Assembly (NCBI GenBank): GCA_016210115.1
Contig: JACQUW010000125.1
Location: 1 to 42,194 of the forward strand
Source: Deltaproteobacteria bacterium
Lineage (GTDB): Bacteria; Desulfobacterota; Binatia; UBA9968
Direction of reading: 5' to 3'
Length of the DNA stretch: 42,194 bases
The notes below the pieces were generated by a model, which searched no databases, had not been told where the DNA came from, and worked only from the letters and a program-made list of their open reading frames with translations. The position numbers and the translations under genes were made by a program. Positions 16,072 through 23,487 of the stretch are shown here, piece by piece. Positions within the stretch are counted from its first letter, which is position 1. Every line of letters begins with the position of its first letter.

Positions 16072-16909
16072 CCGCCGCCACCTGGAGCACATAGTCCACG
16101 ATCAGACGGGGAATATCGACTCCGGTCGTCTCGATGCTGTTCCTGAATTCCATGGTGTAATTGACTTCATTGACCAGAAGCCCGCGCTCGCTTTCGAACA
16201 CATCGATGGCGACCACGCCCCCGCCAACGGCTTTGGCGGCTCTGACTGAGAGATCCTTAAGCTCGTCCGTTAACGGACAGTTCTCAGCGACTCCTCCGCG
16301 GGCCGTGTTTGTGATCCAGTGAGTGGAACGTCTGTAAATAGCCGCTATGCATTCATCCCCAATGACAAAGCTCCTGATGTCGCGCCCGTTCTTTTCTACG
16401 TATTTTTGAATGTAAAAGATCGAGTGATGATAGCTCCCCAGAGTCACCTTATGTTCCAGAATAGTTTCCGCAGCGTCTCTGTCATTGATTTTTGACAATA
16501 GCCGGCCCCAGGAACCGACCGCCGGCTTTAAGACTACCGGATACCCCATCTCCTCGATCGCCTGCAAAGTTGATTCTTCGGTAAAGGCGACGCGCACTTC
16601 AGGTTGCGGCACGTTATGCTCTTCAAGATGAATGGAAGTAAGAATCTTGTCACCGCAGATGGCCGCGACTTTGGAGGAGTTAACGGAGCGAATTCCAGCG
16701 CTCTCAAACAGCCGCAGCGCATGCAGCGCTCTGGAATGATTGATGCACCGTTCGATGACCGCGTTGAAATCGAATTTGTCTTTTCCCAGGTTGTAAGATA
16801 TTCGCCGATCATCGATCATCTCCAGCCCTATTCCCCTGCGAGCCTGGAACTCCTTGATCAAAAGCTTCTCTTCGGGACGAATCAGTGAGTGGAGAAAACC
16901 AATCTTCAT
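16055..16909 (-). CDS. lysX: LysX/ArgX-type ATP-grasp ligase attaching an amino acid to LysW
   Basis: 284 residues; ATG 16909 is one base after the lysW stop. RimK-like ATP-grasp: N-domain [18 protein letters not shown], then [39 protein letters not shown] (ATP-binding lysine), [26 protein letters not shown] and the Mg-binding [13 protein letters not shown]. It would join the C-terminal Glu of LysW to the alpha-amino group of alpha-aminoadipate (lysine route) or glutamate (arginine route). Only one LysX-like gene is present, so the product cannot be decided. The first step depends on lysW directly upstream. Confidence 0.9.
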   Translation of the reverse strand: MKIGFLHSLIRPEEKLLIKEFQARRGIGLEMIDDRRISYNLGKDKFDFNAVIERCINHSRALHALRLFESAGIRSVNSSKVAAICGDKILTSIHLEEHNVPQPEVRVAFTEESTLQAIEEMGYPVVLKPAVGSWGRLLSKINDRDAAETILEHKVTLGSYHHSIFYIQKYVEKNGRDIRSFVIGDECIAAIYRRSTHWITNTARGGVAENCPLTDELKDLSVRAAKAVGGGVVAIDVFESERGLLVNEVNYTMEFRNSIETTGVDIPRLIVDYVLQVAAGERGG

Positions 16910-16910
16910 T

Positions 16911-17075
16911 TTACTCGCCCCAGTCCTCTTCTTCCTTTGGCGCTTCGGCTACCGTGAACGGGTTCACCCCCGTTACCTCCAGCTCCGTTCCACAGTCGCT
17001 ACAGGTTATAAGCTCTCCCTGGACCGTATCCGGCCCGAGATTGACTTCCGCGCTGCAAATCGGACATTCAAGCAT
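16911..17075 (-). CDS. lysW: LysW amino-group carrier protein
   Basis: 54 residues, matching the size of LysW. ATG 17075 sits 8 bases after GGAGGAGG; longer in-frame starts are not needed. Two CxxC pairs (ECPICS and TCSDCG) form the zinc ribbon, followed by [11 protein letters not shown], an acidic tail and the diagnostic C-terminal EDWGE, whose last Glu carries the substrate. It acts as the protein scaffold for LysX, LysZ, LysY and LysJ, the acidic surface docking the enzymes. It is the first gene of the operon, which fits the need for high expression. Confidence 0.93.
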   Translation of the reverse strand: MLECPICSAEVNLGPDTVQGELITCSDCGTELEVTGVNPFTVAEAPKEEEDWGE

Positions 17076-17448
17076 GTTTTCAACCTCCTCCATAAGCCAA
17101 CTTCGCTCGACAACATATCTTTTCTGTCTGACGACCTCAACTGCCGGCCCCCTTGATCGCCCCTTCACCTCGCGCTTTCCCGCAAGGGGGCGACGGGACC
17201 GGGTTTGGCCCTCAATTGCGATAGAGCGTCCAAGAGAGAAGGAACAATTGGGAGAGAGGTCAATTAGCGGCTTAGGATCTCGTCCTGCTCGGACCTTACT
17301 GAACTATTTTGGACGAGAGATCTCAGGCGGGATTCTCGCCGTCAAGAGATCTGAGCTGCAAGCGGTGGAAAACAGGACCAGTCGACGGGTGATGGTATTC
17401 GTAGCCCGTCACCGCTGGGCCTCGATATGATCCAGGAACGCGAATTAC
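17076..17448. other. Intergenic region between fmdB-like gene and lys operon
   Basis: About 373 bases. Besides the candidate lys promoter it contains an inverted repeat, TCTCGTCC (17278-17285) and GGACGAGA (17311-17318), with a 25-base loop. No open frame here looks like a protein. No riboswitch could be recognised by eye. Confidence 0.45.
17112..17140 (-). promoter_or_regulatory. Candidate sigma70-type promoter for the lysWXY-GAT-lysZJ operon
   Basis: On the minus strand TTGAGG (17140-17135) and TATGTT (17117-17112) are 17 bases apart, each 4 of 6 to consensus. The predicted transcript would have a short leader of about 30 bases before the lysW ATG at 17075. Confidence 0.4.
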
Positions 17449-17772
17449 TTATGAAGGATGCGCGGATTCCCCAGTTGGGCTTTTTGCCGGCTTCTCGCCA
17501 GCGGTCTTTTCACTCGTTTCCGAAGCGGCTTTTCCGTCGCTCTTGGCTTCTGCAGCCGGCGCCTTATCCCCCTTCTTTTCCGCGGGAGCTTTGTCCTTTC
17601 GGCCATAATCCGTGATGTACCATCCGGTCCCTTTAAGCTGGAAAGAAGTGTTGGAGATAAGTTTTTTCACTTTCCCTTTGCAGTCAGGACACTGCTTCAG
17701 GGGTTTGTCTGTGATCTTCTGGGTCACCTCAAACTCGCCGCATTTCTCGCAGAGATATTCGTAGATCGGCAT
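17449..17772 (-). CDS. FmdB-family zinc-ribbon protein with charged low-complexity tail
   Basis: 107 residues from ATG 17772 behind GAGGG. Start [20 protein letters not shown], then [13 protein letters not shown]: two CxxC pairs make the FmdB/CxxC zinc ribbon. [18 protein letters not shown] is the conserved end of the domain. The last 45 or so residues are a Lys/Ala/Glu/Ser-rich low-complexity tail ([20 protein letters not shown] and beyond), probably disordered. FmdB proteins are suggested regulators of unclear role. It is upstream of and co-oriented with the lys operon but separated by 373 bases, and it is divergent from the LysE-type gene. Confidence 0.82.
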   Translation of the reverse strand: MPIYEYLCEKCGEFEVTQKITDKPLKQCPDCKGKVKKLISNTSFQLKGTGWYITDYGRKDKAPAEKKGDKAPAAEAKSDGKAASETSEKTAGEKPAKSPTGESAHPS

Positions 17773-17906
17773 TGCGTACCCTCGGCAAAAATTTTCCCGG
17801 TTCAACATAACCACTTCGGCGGACCTTGTCAATTAGCGCCCGGAAAATCGCGTTCGTACGGATCATGGCGTTGACGCCGAGAAGGAAAGCCATTAGCCTT
17901 TCTCCA

Positions 17907-18539
17907 ATGACTTTACCCATCGCGTTTGCGATCGGCTTTTCCGTTGCGTCGATACCCGGCCCGACCATTCTGCTGATCGCCACTGAGGCCCTGCGGAAGG
18001 GCTTTAAGGCCGGCGTCCTCACCATGCTGGCTCCGCTCTTGCTGGATGCATTGGTCATGGTGCCTTTCGGTCTTTTTTTCCAAATTTCTCTCTTTTCGGG
18101 AAAGGGGACTTTCTTTCTTGGCCTCGCCGGTAGCGGATTGCTCTTCTGGCTGGGTCTACAATCCATTCGCGCAGGCGCTAAAAAGAAACCATTGGCGTTT
18201 GATCGAGAAGGTCCGGGGGGACCACGGCAACAGGAGATCCCGTCTTTCACGAAGGGGCTGCTCACCCATCTGTCCAGTCCTTACCCCTATATTTATTGGA
18301 GCACCGTCGGCGCCTCCTTTATCCGCCAAGGCTTTGAAACCGGCGGCGCTCGGGGCGCCGCTCTGTTTCCCTTCGGCTTTTGGCTCGGGGCCAGCGCCTT
18401 CACTTTGCTGGTGATTGGTCTTCTCGTTCAAGGCAAAAAGCTCCTGCCCCGTAAACTGGAGCCTTACCTTCATTACCTCTCAGGCACTCTGCTGATCGGC
18501 GCCGGAATTCTTTTGGGAGTGAGCGTGTGGAAGGGTTAG
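17907..18539 (+). CDS. LysE/RhtB-family amino-acid exporter
   Basis: 210 residues from ATG 17907, the usual family length; ATG 17865 and TTG 17826 are in-frame alternatives and no start has a strong ribosome site. The N-terminal FAIGFSVASIPGPTILLIAT carries the conserved PGP of the family, followed by ALRKGFKAG and about five or six hydrophobic segments (near 40-65, 68-88, 140-165, 172-195). LLTHLSSPYPYIYW is the mid-protein NP-type motif with altered residues. Members export lysine, arginine, homoserine or threonine. Its position beside a lysine/arginine synthesis operon suggests product export, but this is inference. Confidence 0.8.
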   Translation: MTLPIAFAIGFSVASIPGPTILLIATEALRKGFKAGVLTMLAPLLLDALVMVPFGLFFQISLFSGKGTFFLGLAGSGLLFWLGLQSIRAGAKKKPLAFDREGPGGPRQQEIPSFTKGLLTHLSSPYPYIYWSTVGASFIRQGFETGGARGAALFPFGFWLGASAFTLLVIGLLVQGKKLLPRKLEPYLHYLSGTLLIGAGILLGVSVWKG

Positions 18540-18612
18540 ACACGCTGTGATAAGAAGGTTGTTGTTTGCCAACAGAGGGCGGCTCAGCGGCTTAAATCAC
18601 AGGGAGGCGACA

Positions 18613-19626
18613 ATGCGGTGGCCGCTTGTTTTGCTTGGGTTCATCATTGCTTTTATTTTTTCGGTCAGGGTTCATTCCCAGGATATCCCCCCTTCGTTGG
18701 ACGCGGCGCGCAAGGAGGGGACCGTCTCGTGGTACACGACCCTCGGCGTGAGTGAGAGCCAACCGCTCGCGATCGCTTTCGAAAAAAAATATCCTTTCCT
18801 AAAGGTCAATCTCTATCGCTCCCAGGCGGAGAAGTTGTTGAGCAGGATCGGGACGGAGATCCGCACCGGACAATATCTGTTCGATATTCTTGCGGCCAAT
18901 GACATCGAATTTTTTGTTTTGCTCAAACAAGGTTTATTTGCGACCTACATATCCCCTGAAAGCAAGGCATACCCCGCTGCATTCAAAGATCCCAAAGGGC
19001 TTTGGACCGACACCTATAACAACTATCATTCAATCTGCTTCAACACTAAACTCGTCAACCAGAAGGAAGCGCCCGCCGATTGGAAAGACCTGCTGGATCC
19101 CAAATGGCGATCCGGTAAAATCGCCCTGGTCAGGAATGCCGTCCCCTGGTACGGAAATATGATGAAGATCATGGGGGAAAAGAGCGGCCGGGCCTTGTTT
19201 GAAGGGCTGGCCGCCCAACAGATTCAGTTCCATTCAGGCTATACAAATGTCGCTCAGCTTCTCGCAGCAGGAGAATTTCCCCTCGCTTTGTGCCGGCCGC
19301 ACCGGATCGAGAAAATGCGAGAGACCGGAGCTCCCGTGGACTGGGTAAGAACCGCGAATCCAATAATCGCGGATCTCCACCCGATCGGTCTGGCCGGCCG
19401 CGCGGCTCATCCCAACGCAGCGAAGCTTTTCATCGATTTTGTCCTCTCGCGCCCGGGACAAGAGTTGGCTGTCCAGCAGGGTAGAATTTCACCCAGGCCG
19501 GATCTGAAACCACCCTATCCACGTCTCTCAACCAGAGGTCTCCATATCGTCCCTTCCGTCCCGGCCGTCGCTGATACATACAACCAATATAGCGAAGAGT
19601 ACCGAAAACTATTCGCGCTTAGATAG
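18613..19626 (+). CDS. Ferric-iron/AfuA-type extracellular solute-binding protein (orphan)
   Basis: 337 residues, ATG 18613 behind AGGGAGG. Signal peptide: hydrophobic 6-18, cleavage near VHSQD. The mature region opens LDAARKEGTVSWYTTLG and FEKKYPFLKVNLYRSQ, the pattern of SBP_bac_6/8-type proteins (iron, spermidine/putrescine, phosphonate). FNTKLV, WKDLLDPKWRSGKIAL and LFIDFVLSRPGQELAVQQGR are further family landmarks. It belongs to a different SBP superfamily branch from the NMT1-like ones here. A GlcG/HbpS gene follows 16 bases downstream. No permease or ATPase is adjacent. Confidence 0.83.
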   Translation: MRWPLVLLGFIIAFIFSVRVHSQDIPPSLDAARKEGTVSWYTTLGVSESQPLAIAFEKKYPFLKVNLYRSQAEKLLSRIGTEIRTGQYLFDILAANDIEFFVLLKQGLFATYISPESKAYPAAFKDPKGLWTDTYNNYHSICFNTKLVNQKEAPADWKDLLDPKWRSGKIALVRNAVPWYGNMMKIMGEKSGRALFEGLAAQQIQFHSGYTNVAQLLAAGEFPLALCRPHRIEKMRETGAPVDWVRTANPIIADLHPIGLAGRAAHPNAAKLFIDFVLSRPGQELAVQQGRISPRPDLKPPYPRLSTRGLHIVPSVPAVADTYNQYSEEYRKLFALR

Positions 19627-19642
19627 CCAGGAGAATGTTTAT

Positions 19643-20065
19643 ATGTCCCTCAGTCTTGAAAAAGCTTCCATGATTGTCGATGCCGCCCTCGCAAAAGCCA
19701 GAGAGCTAAAATTCCGGCCCATGTGTGTAGCCGTTTTGGACGAGGGGGGTCATTTAAAGGCGCTGAAGCGCGAGGATGGCGCGACGATTCTGCGTCCCCA
19801 GATTGCCGTAGGAAAAGCGTGGGGAGCCGTTGGAATGGGTGAGTCGAGCCGGCAACTCGGCGAGCGGCTGAAGGATCGGCCTTCGTTTTTGGGGTCCTTA
19901 ACGACGATGTCCAGCGGCAAAATAGTCCCCGTTGCCGGCGGGGTTTTGATCACAGAAGACAACCTGATCATCGGCGCAGTCGGCGTAAGCGGCGGCACTT
20001 CCGACGAGGATGAGATTTGCGCGATCACGGGAATAGAAGCAGCGGGTCTCGCCTACAAGGTGTAG
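19643..20065 (+). CDS. GlcG/HbpS-family protein
   Basis: 140 residues, the standard size, ATG 19643 with AGGAG upstream. LEKASMIVDAALAKARELKF, VAVLDEGGHLKALKREDGA and the Gly-rich end GGVLITEDNLIIGAVGVSGG with DEDEICAITGIEAA are characteristic. Members include HbpS, a heme-binding sensor partner, and GlcG, of unknown role in glycolate operons. No signal peptide is visible, so it is probably cytoplasmic. It is probably co-transcribed with the iron-type SBP upstream, a pairing that could hint at heme/iron or small-carboxylate metabolism. Confidence 0.85.
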   Translation: MSLSLEKASMIVDAALAKARELKFRPMCVAVLDEGGHLKALKREDGATILRPQIAVGKAWGAVGMGESSRQLGERLKDRPSFLGSLTTMSSGKIVPVAGGVLITEDNLIIGAVGVSGGTSDEDEICAITGIEAAGLAYKV

Positions 20066-20074
20066 ATTCGTCTC

Positions 20075-20151
20075 GTCTATTCCGTCTGTTCAGTCTATTC
20101 AGTCGATTCAGTCTGTCTAAACAGACGAGATAGACCGATGGCTGAACAGAC
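20075..20151. repeat. 9-bp tandem array with hairpins between convergent genes
   Basis: Five 9-base units (GTCTATTCC, GTCTGTTCA, GTCTATTCA, GTCGATTCA, GTCTGTCTA) run from 20075 to 20119. A perfect hairpin GTCTGT-CTAA-ACAGAC follows at 20111-20126. GTCTGTTCAG (20084-20093) is perfectly inverted as CTGAACAGAC (20142-20151). The whole block can fold into a long imperfect stem between the GlcG stop (20065) and the convergent SBP stop (20165), so it may act as a bidirectional transcription end. Confidence 0.6.
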
Positions 20152-20164
20152 TAGTCCACAGTGA

Positions 20165-21268
20165 TCACAACCCCGGCCTGAAGATATCTCGAAATAGCGC
20201 AATGTAGCGCTCGAAATCGTCAACAACCTGCGGGTCAAAGGCCAGCAATCGGTAAGGCTTCAGATAGGGAACGGTAACATCGGGCCGGGTCGGTATCCTG
20301 CGCCGCTCCCGGAGAGCCTCCATAGCCGGTCGAGAAAGAATAAAATCATAAAACAACGCCGAAGCGTGAGCGTTGTTCCCGCCGCCTGCGATCCCCACAC
20401 CCACTTTGTTAAACGGAACCACTCCATCCAGTGCGGCCCACTCGACCGGCGCCCCCTGGCTTTTGAGCCTCTCCACCGTGTGAACCTGCAGCTCAGCGGC
20501 AACGGGGAACTCTCCGGCCGCAACGAGTTGCCCGATGAGCGAATGCCCCTTGCGCCACTGTATGTCCTGACGCGCGAGCTTTTTAAAGTAATCCGTCGCG
20601 CCCGCGCTACCTAACCGCCGCTCCAGATAACGCAGCGACGTCACAAACCAGGAATAGGGCTCGATATCCATGGCCATGGAACCCTTCCATTTAGGCGCGA
20701 GAAGATCCGCGTAGCTTTTGGGCGCCTGCGCCCCCACGAGCTTCGTGTTAAAGGCGGTGATCCATGCCGTGATGTAAATCCCTGTCCAAAATCCGCGCGG
20801 ATCCCTGACTTCCGCGGGGTAAAGCTCCTGCTCCATCGCATCGTATTTAAGCAGCAGCTTCCTTTTGATTAGAAGTTCCAGCTCGATCTCCGGCAGCGCA
20901 ACCACATCGGCTTTGAAGCTCCCGGCTCTGGCCTCTAAGAGAATCCTCTCGATAATCTTCTCGCTCGACGAGCGCAGGTGATGAACTTTGATAAAAGGAT
21001 ACCGCTCGCGAAACTTTTGGCTCAACGTCAAAGAGTCCTCCGCCGTTGTGCTCGAATACCACACAAGGTTGCCCTCTTTGCGCCCGCCTTCCGCAAGCTT
21101 CGTTTCTCTCTCGGTTCCGCGGAGCCGGGCAATCGCGCGCAAGGTTTCACCGCGGCTCTGCGCCGGTGCGGCGGGCACAAAACTCAGCTGCATCAACGCC
21201 TGCACGAAGAGACCCAAAACCATAGCGCTCAGTGCGCAACCGCCGTTAACGTTTTTGATTCGCTGCAC
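20165..21268 (-). CDS. Extracellular iron/AfuA-type solute-binding protein (orphan)
   Basis: About 367 residues. GTG 21268 lies 7 bases after GGAGG; ATG 21274 and GTG 21283 are in-frame alternatives. Signal peptide: hydrophobic VLGLFVQALMQLSFV, cleavage near APAQS. Mature region: EGGRKEGNLVWYSSTTAEDS, FRERYPFIKVHHLRSS, RDPRGFWTGIYITAWITAFN and APKWKGSMAMD, the SBP_bac_6-like pattern also seen in the gene at 18613. It lies 18 bases downstream of a co-directional NMT1-like SBP, so two binding proteins of different classes are probably co-transcribed with no transporter between them. Confidence 0.82.
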   Translation of the reverse strand: MQRIKNVNGGCALSAMVLGLFVQALMQLSFVPAAPAQSRGETLRAIARLRGTERETKLAEGGRKEGNLVWYSSTTAEDSLTLSQKFRERYPFIKVHHLRSSSEKIIERILLEARAGSFKADVVALPEIELELLIKRKLLLKYDAMEQELYPAEVRDPRGFWTGIYITAWITAFNTKLVGAQAPKSYADLLAPKWKGSMAMDIEPYSWFVTSLRYLERRLGSAGATDYFKKLARQDIQWRKGHSLIGQLVAAGEFPVAAELQVHTVERLKSQGAPVEWAALDGVVPFNKVGVGIAGGGNNAHASALFYDFILSRPAMEALRERRRIPTRPDVTVPYLKPYRLLAFDPQVVDDFERYIALFRDIFRPGL

Positions 21269-21286
21269 GCCCATCCCTCCCACAAA

Positions 21287-22297
21287 CTAACGCCCGCCGT
21301 AAAGCTCCTTCACGAAACCCGAGCTTTCCAGGTCCTTGAGAAAACGGTTATCAAAGAAGTCCTTGGGATCGGCCGTCGCCGCCTTGGGATGGTCGGTGTC
21401 CGCGAGAACCGCGCGCACGCCATCCTCATTCACGTAAGGAATCCGGGGAAACAAAGGCGCAAAGCTTCGGTAAGCTTCCTCGACGATCTCCGGATCTTTT
21501 GCGCCAAAATACCGCGAGAGCGCCTGCTTTGCCACCTCGGGTTTTTCTTTCACAATTTGCAGCGCCGCGACATAGGCTTTCAAGAATGACTTGACAAGCT
21601 CGGGATTCTGCCGCGTCAGGGGACGCGGCACGGCCATCCCGGTGAATGTATACGGGAGCTTCAGCGAGCCGATGTTAACCAACTCCTTGTATCCGAGCCG
21701 CCGCGCCATGAGAGTCGTGGGCGCAGAAAGAACTGCGGCGGACACGATTCCTTTATCTAAAGCAGCCAGCGCATCCTGCTGGCGCGAGAAGTAGAGCACT
21801 TTTAAATCTTTCCCCTGGCTCATCTTATACTGTTTAAGGAGCGCGATGGAGGCGTGATCGGAGGAGGCGCCTTTGGTGATGACCCCAAGAACCTTTCCAC
21901 GGAGATCGGGCACCTCTTTAATATCCGATCTCGCATAAAGTGAAAAGGCGTAGGTCGGAACCGCAACTCCGACGTAGATAAGATCGGCTCCGCTCAGGAT
22001 CGCATTGATGACTGCCCCGCCCGTTAACGCGATATCCACGTCGCGGGAAACGAGAGTCTGGGTGAGTCTGGCTCCGCCGGGAATATAGATCGGCCTGAGA
22101 TCAATGCCGTATTGGCGGTCGAGTTTAGCTTCCGAAATGGTCCAGAGCGGCGCCTGCCCGCCGTTCAGCTGGGGAAACCCCGCTCGAATCGTCACTGTCG
22201 CCGCGTTTGCGAGGCCCGCGATCCCCAGGAGAACCATCAGGAGCACAAAAAGAATCCCCTGGCTTGCTCGAGCAGCAACTCTCTCAGTACTATTCAT
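21287..22297 (-). CDS. NMT1/THI5-like ABC-type solute-binding protein (orphan)
   Basis: 336 residues. ATG 22297 follows GAGGAGGAG; the frame is open to 22492, but that extension runs into a repeat element and has no protein-like character. Signal peptide: ILFVLLMVLLGIAGLANA, then ATVTIRAGFPQLNGGQ. N-lobe features: APLWTISEAKLDRQYGIDLR, DIALTGGAVINAILSGADLI and VPDLRGKVLGVITKGASSDH. Probably the first gene of a two-SBP transcript. Its 5' region is the palindrome-rich element at 22.4-22.7 kb. Confidence 0.84.
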   Translation of the reverse strand: MNSTERVAARASQGILFVLLMVLLGIAGLANAATVTIRAGFPQLNGGQAPLWTISEAKLDRQYGIDLRPIYIPGGARLTQTLVSRDVDIALTGGAVINAILSGADLIYVGVAVPTYAFSLYARSDIKEVPDLRGKVLGVITKGASSDHASIALLKQYKMSQGKDLKVLYFSRQQDALAALDKGIVSAAVLSAPTTLMARRLGYKELVNIGSLKLPYTFTGMAVPRPLTRQNPELVKSFLKAYVAALQIVKEKPEVAKQALSRYFGAKDPEIVEEAYRSFAPLFPRIPYVNEDGVRAVLADTDHPKAATADPKDFFDNRFLKDLESSGFVKELYGGR

Positions 22298-22703
22298 GAT
22301 TGCTCCTCCTCTCGCCCCTTTGCTTCTCATCACGCCGGCTGCTTGCCAAATTCCTCCGAAAGCACCTCGCGAGGTTCGTCGACTGTCTCGGCGCGCGAGG
22401 CTTCGGGTCGCGGCCGACCTGCCTGTGCGCCCGCCTGCCAGGGCGCGGGCAGGTGTCCGCACGCAGACAGGTGGGCAGCTACCATGAGTCAAACCGCGCT
22501 TCTCGGACGTCCGCGACCCTCTTCCTCACGCACCTCGGCCCAGATGAAAGCCGCTGCCCGTTCGGAGAGCCCGCGCATCCGACCTGCCTGCCGGCAGGCA
22601 GGTAACCAGCGGCGGGAATGACCACTGGCCCATTGCGCGGGCTCGGAGAGCGGCGGCGGCTTTCATGGTTTCGGGCGATCCAATTCATGAACATTCCCCC
22701 GAG
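22298..22703. repeat. Palindrome-rich intergenic repeat patch
   Basis: About 400 bases without a credible gene. It contains three repeat features: a 60-base block at 22398-22457 that recurs at 42135-42194; a 22-base perfect palindrome at 22582-22603 (first half ACCTGCCTGCC); and 35-base imperfect inverted arms at 22544-22578 and 22632-22666 around that palindrome. The composition is strongly GC-rich with many CCTGCC/GGCAGG words. This resembles REP- or MITE-like non-coding elements; no transposase is present. Confidence 0.6.
22398..22457 (+). repeat. Dispersed 60-bp repeat, copy 1
   Basis: Starts AGGCTTCGGG and ends GGCGCGGGCAGGTGTC. It matches 42135-42194 at 59 of 60 positions (T to C at the eleventh base). 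Both copies lie just upstream of minus-strand genes, about 100 bases from the SBP start here and 80 bases from the adenosyltransferase start there. Confidence 0.8.
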
Positions 22704-23357
22704 CTACGCTGTGTCAGGCGTCCGCCTTGCGATCAGAAGTTTGCCCAGCCTCTCTGCGCCTCCTTCAAAGATGTCTTCTCCATGACCGACCAAAACTTTT
22801 TCGATCGCCAGATTCATTTCAATCAGCTTCTTCACGGACTCTTCCGCCTGTTCCGGGTCGTCGCTTAAGTAAGCGGGCGAAACAACCAGATGCTTGCCCG
22901 CGCTTAGCACCATATCACCGGCAATCAGGGTCCTATTTTTCCCTATGTAGAGACTGATGCTTCCGTGCGTATGTCCCGGGGTATGGATGACCCTTATTCC
23001 GCCGCAATCCGGAATTCTTTCCCCCCCCTTCAAAACGGTATCCACCTCGTGACCGGTCGCCTTCTGTATCGCCGGCATGTCAAGCTCATGGGCCATTAAC
23101 TTGAACTTAAGCGTCTTCTTTAGCTTCTTTAAGCCTCCCGTGTGGTCCCCGTGGCGATGTGTCAGAACGCACAACTTGAGATCCTCGTGTTTTCGGCCGG
23201 ACTTCTCTATCTGATCGATGATGATATCAGCATCCGCATCGGAAAACCCGGTGTCGACCAGGATCAGCCGGTCGTCTCCCGAAATCAGGAAAGACTTGAC
23301 CACGCCTCTGGGCCCGGTGACGCGGCATGGGACAATCTGGACGTCTTTGATTGCCAT
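22704..23357 (-). CDS. MBL-fold metallo-hydrolase
   Basis: 217 residues from ATG 23357; the only ribosome-binding sequence, GGAG, is 12 bases or so upstream. Metallo-beta-lactamase fold: ILVDTGF, the metal motif THRHGDHTGG (H67, H69, D71, H72), IHTPGHTHGS (H129), IAGDMV (D148) and LVGHGEDI (H192) provide a complete two-metal site. Such enzymes hydrolyse lactones, thioesters (glyoxalase II), phosphodiesters and more. The substrate cannot be deduced. No signal peptide, so cytoplasmic. It lies downstream of an MmgE/PrpD gene on the same strand, with about 130 bases between. Confidence 0.87.
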   Translation of the reverse strand: MAIKDVQIVPCRVTGPRGVVKSFLISGDDRLILVDTGFSDADADIIIDQIEKSGRKHEDLKLCVLTHRHGDHTGGLKKLKKTLKFKLMAHELDMPAIQKATGHEVDTVLKGGERIPDCGGIRVIHTPGHTHGSISLYIGKNRTLIAGDMVLSAGKHLVVSPAYLSDDPEQAEESVKKLIEMNLAIEKVLVGHGEDIFEGGAERLGKLLIARRTPDTA

Positions 23358-23487
23358 TTGTTTTAAGATCTCCGACGTGAGCGCCTCCTCCGGGCTTTTC
23401 CAAAGCGGTTCAGTGATTCCGTTACGGATTCGATCCTTGGGCCGCTGTACACCCCAGATACTCAGATCGAAGAGTCAAGCTTTTGAC

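Noticed and set aside
20075-20151. CRISPR-like array
   Set aside because: Units are 9 bases, contiguous and without unique spacers, and no cas genes are present.
22298-22492. N-terminal extension of the SBP at 21287
   Set aside because: Arg/Ala-rich translation of a repeat element; ATG 22297 with GAGGAGGAG and a signal peptide is clearly the better start.
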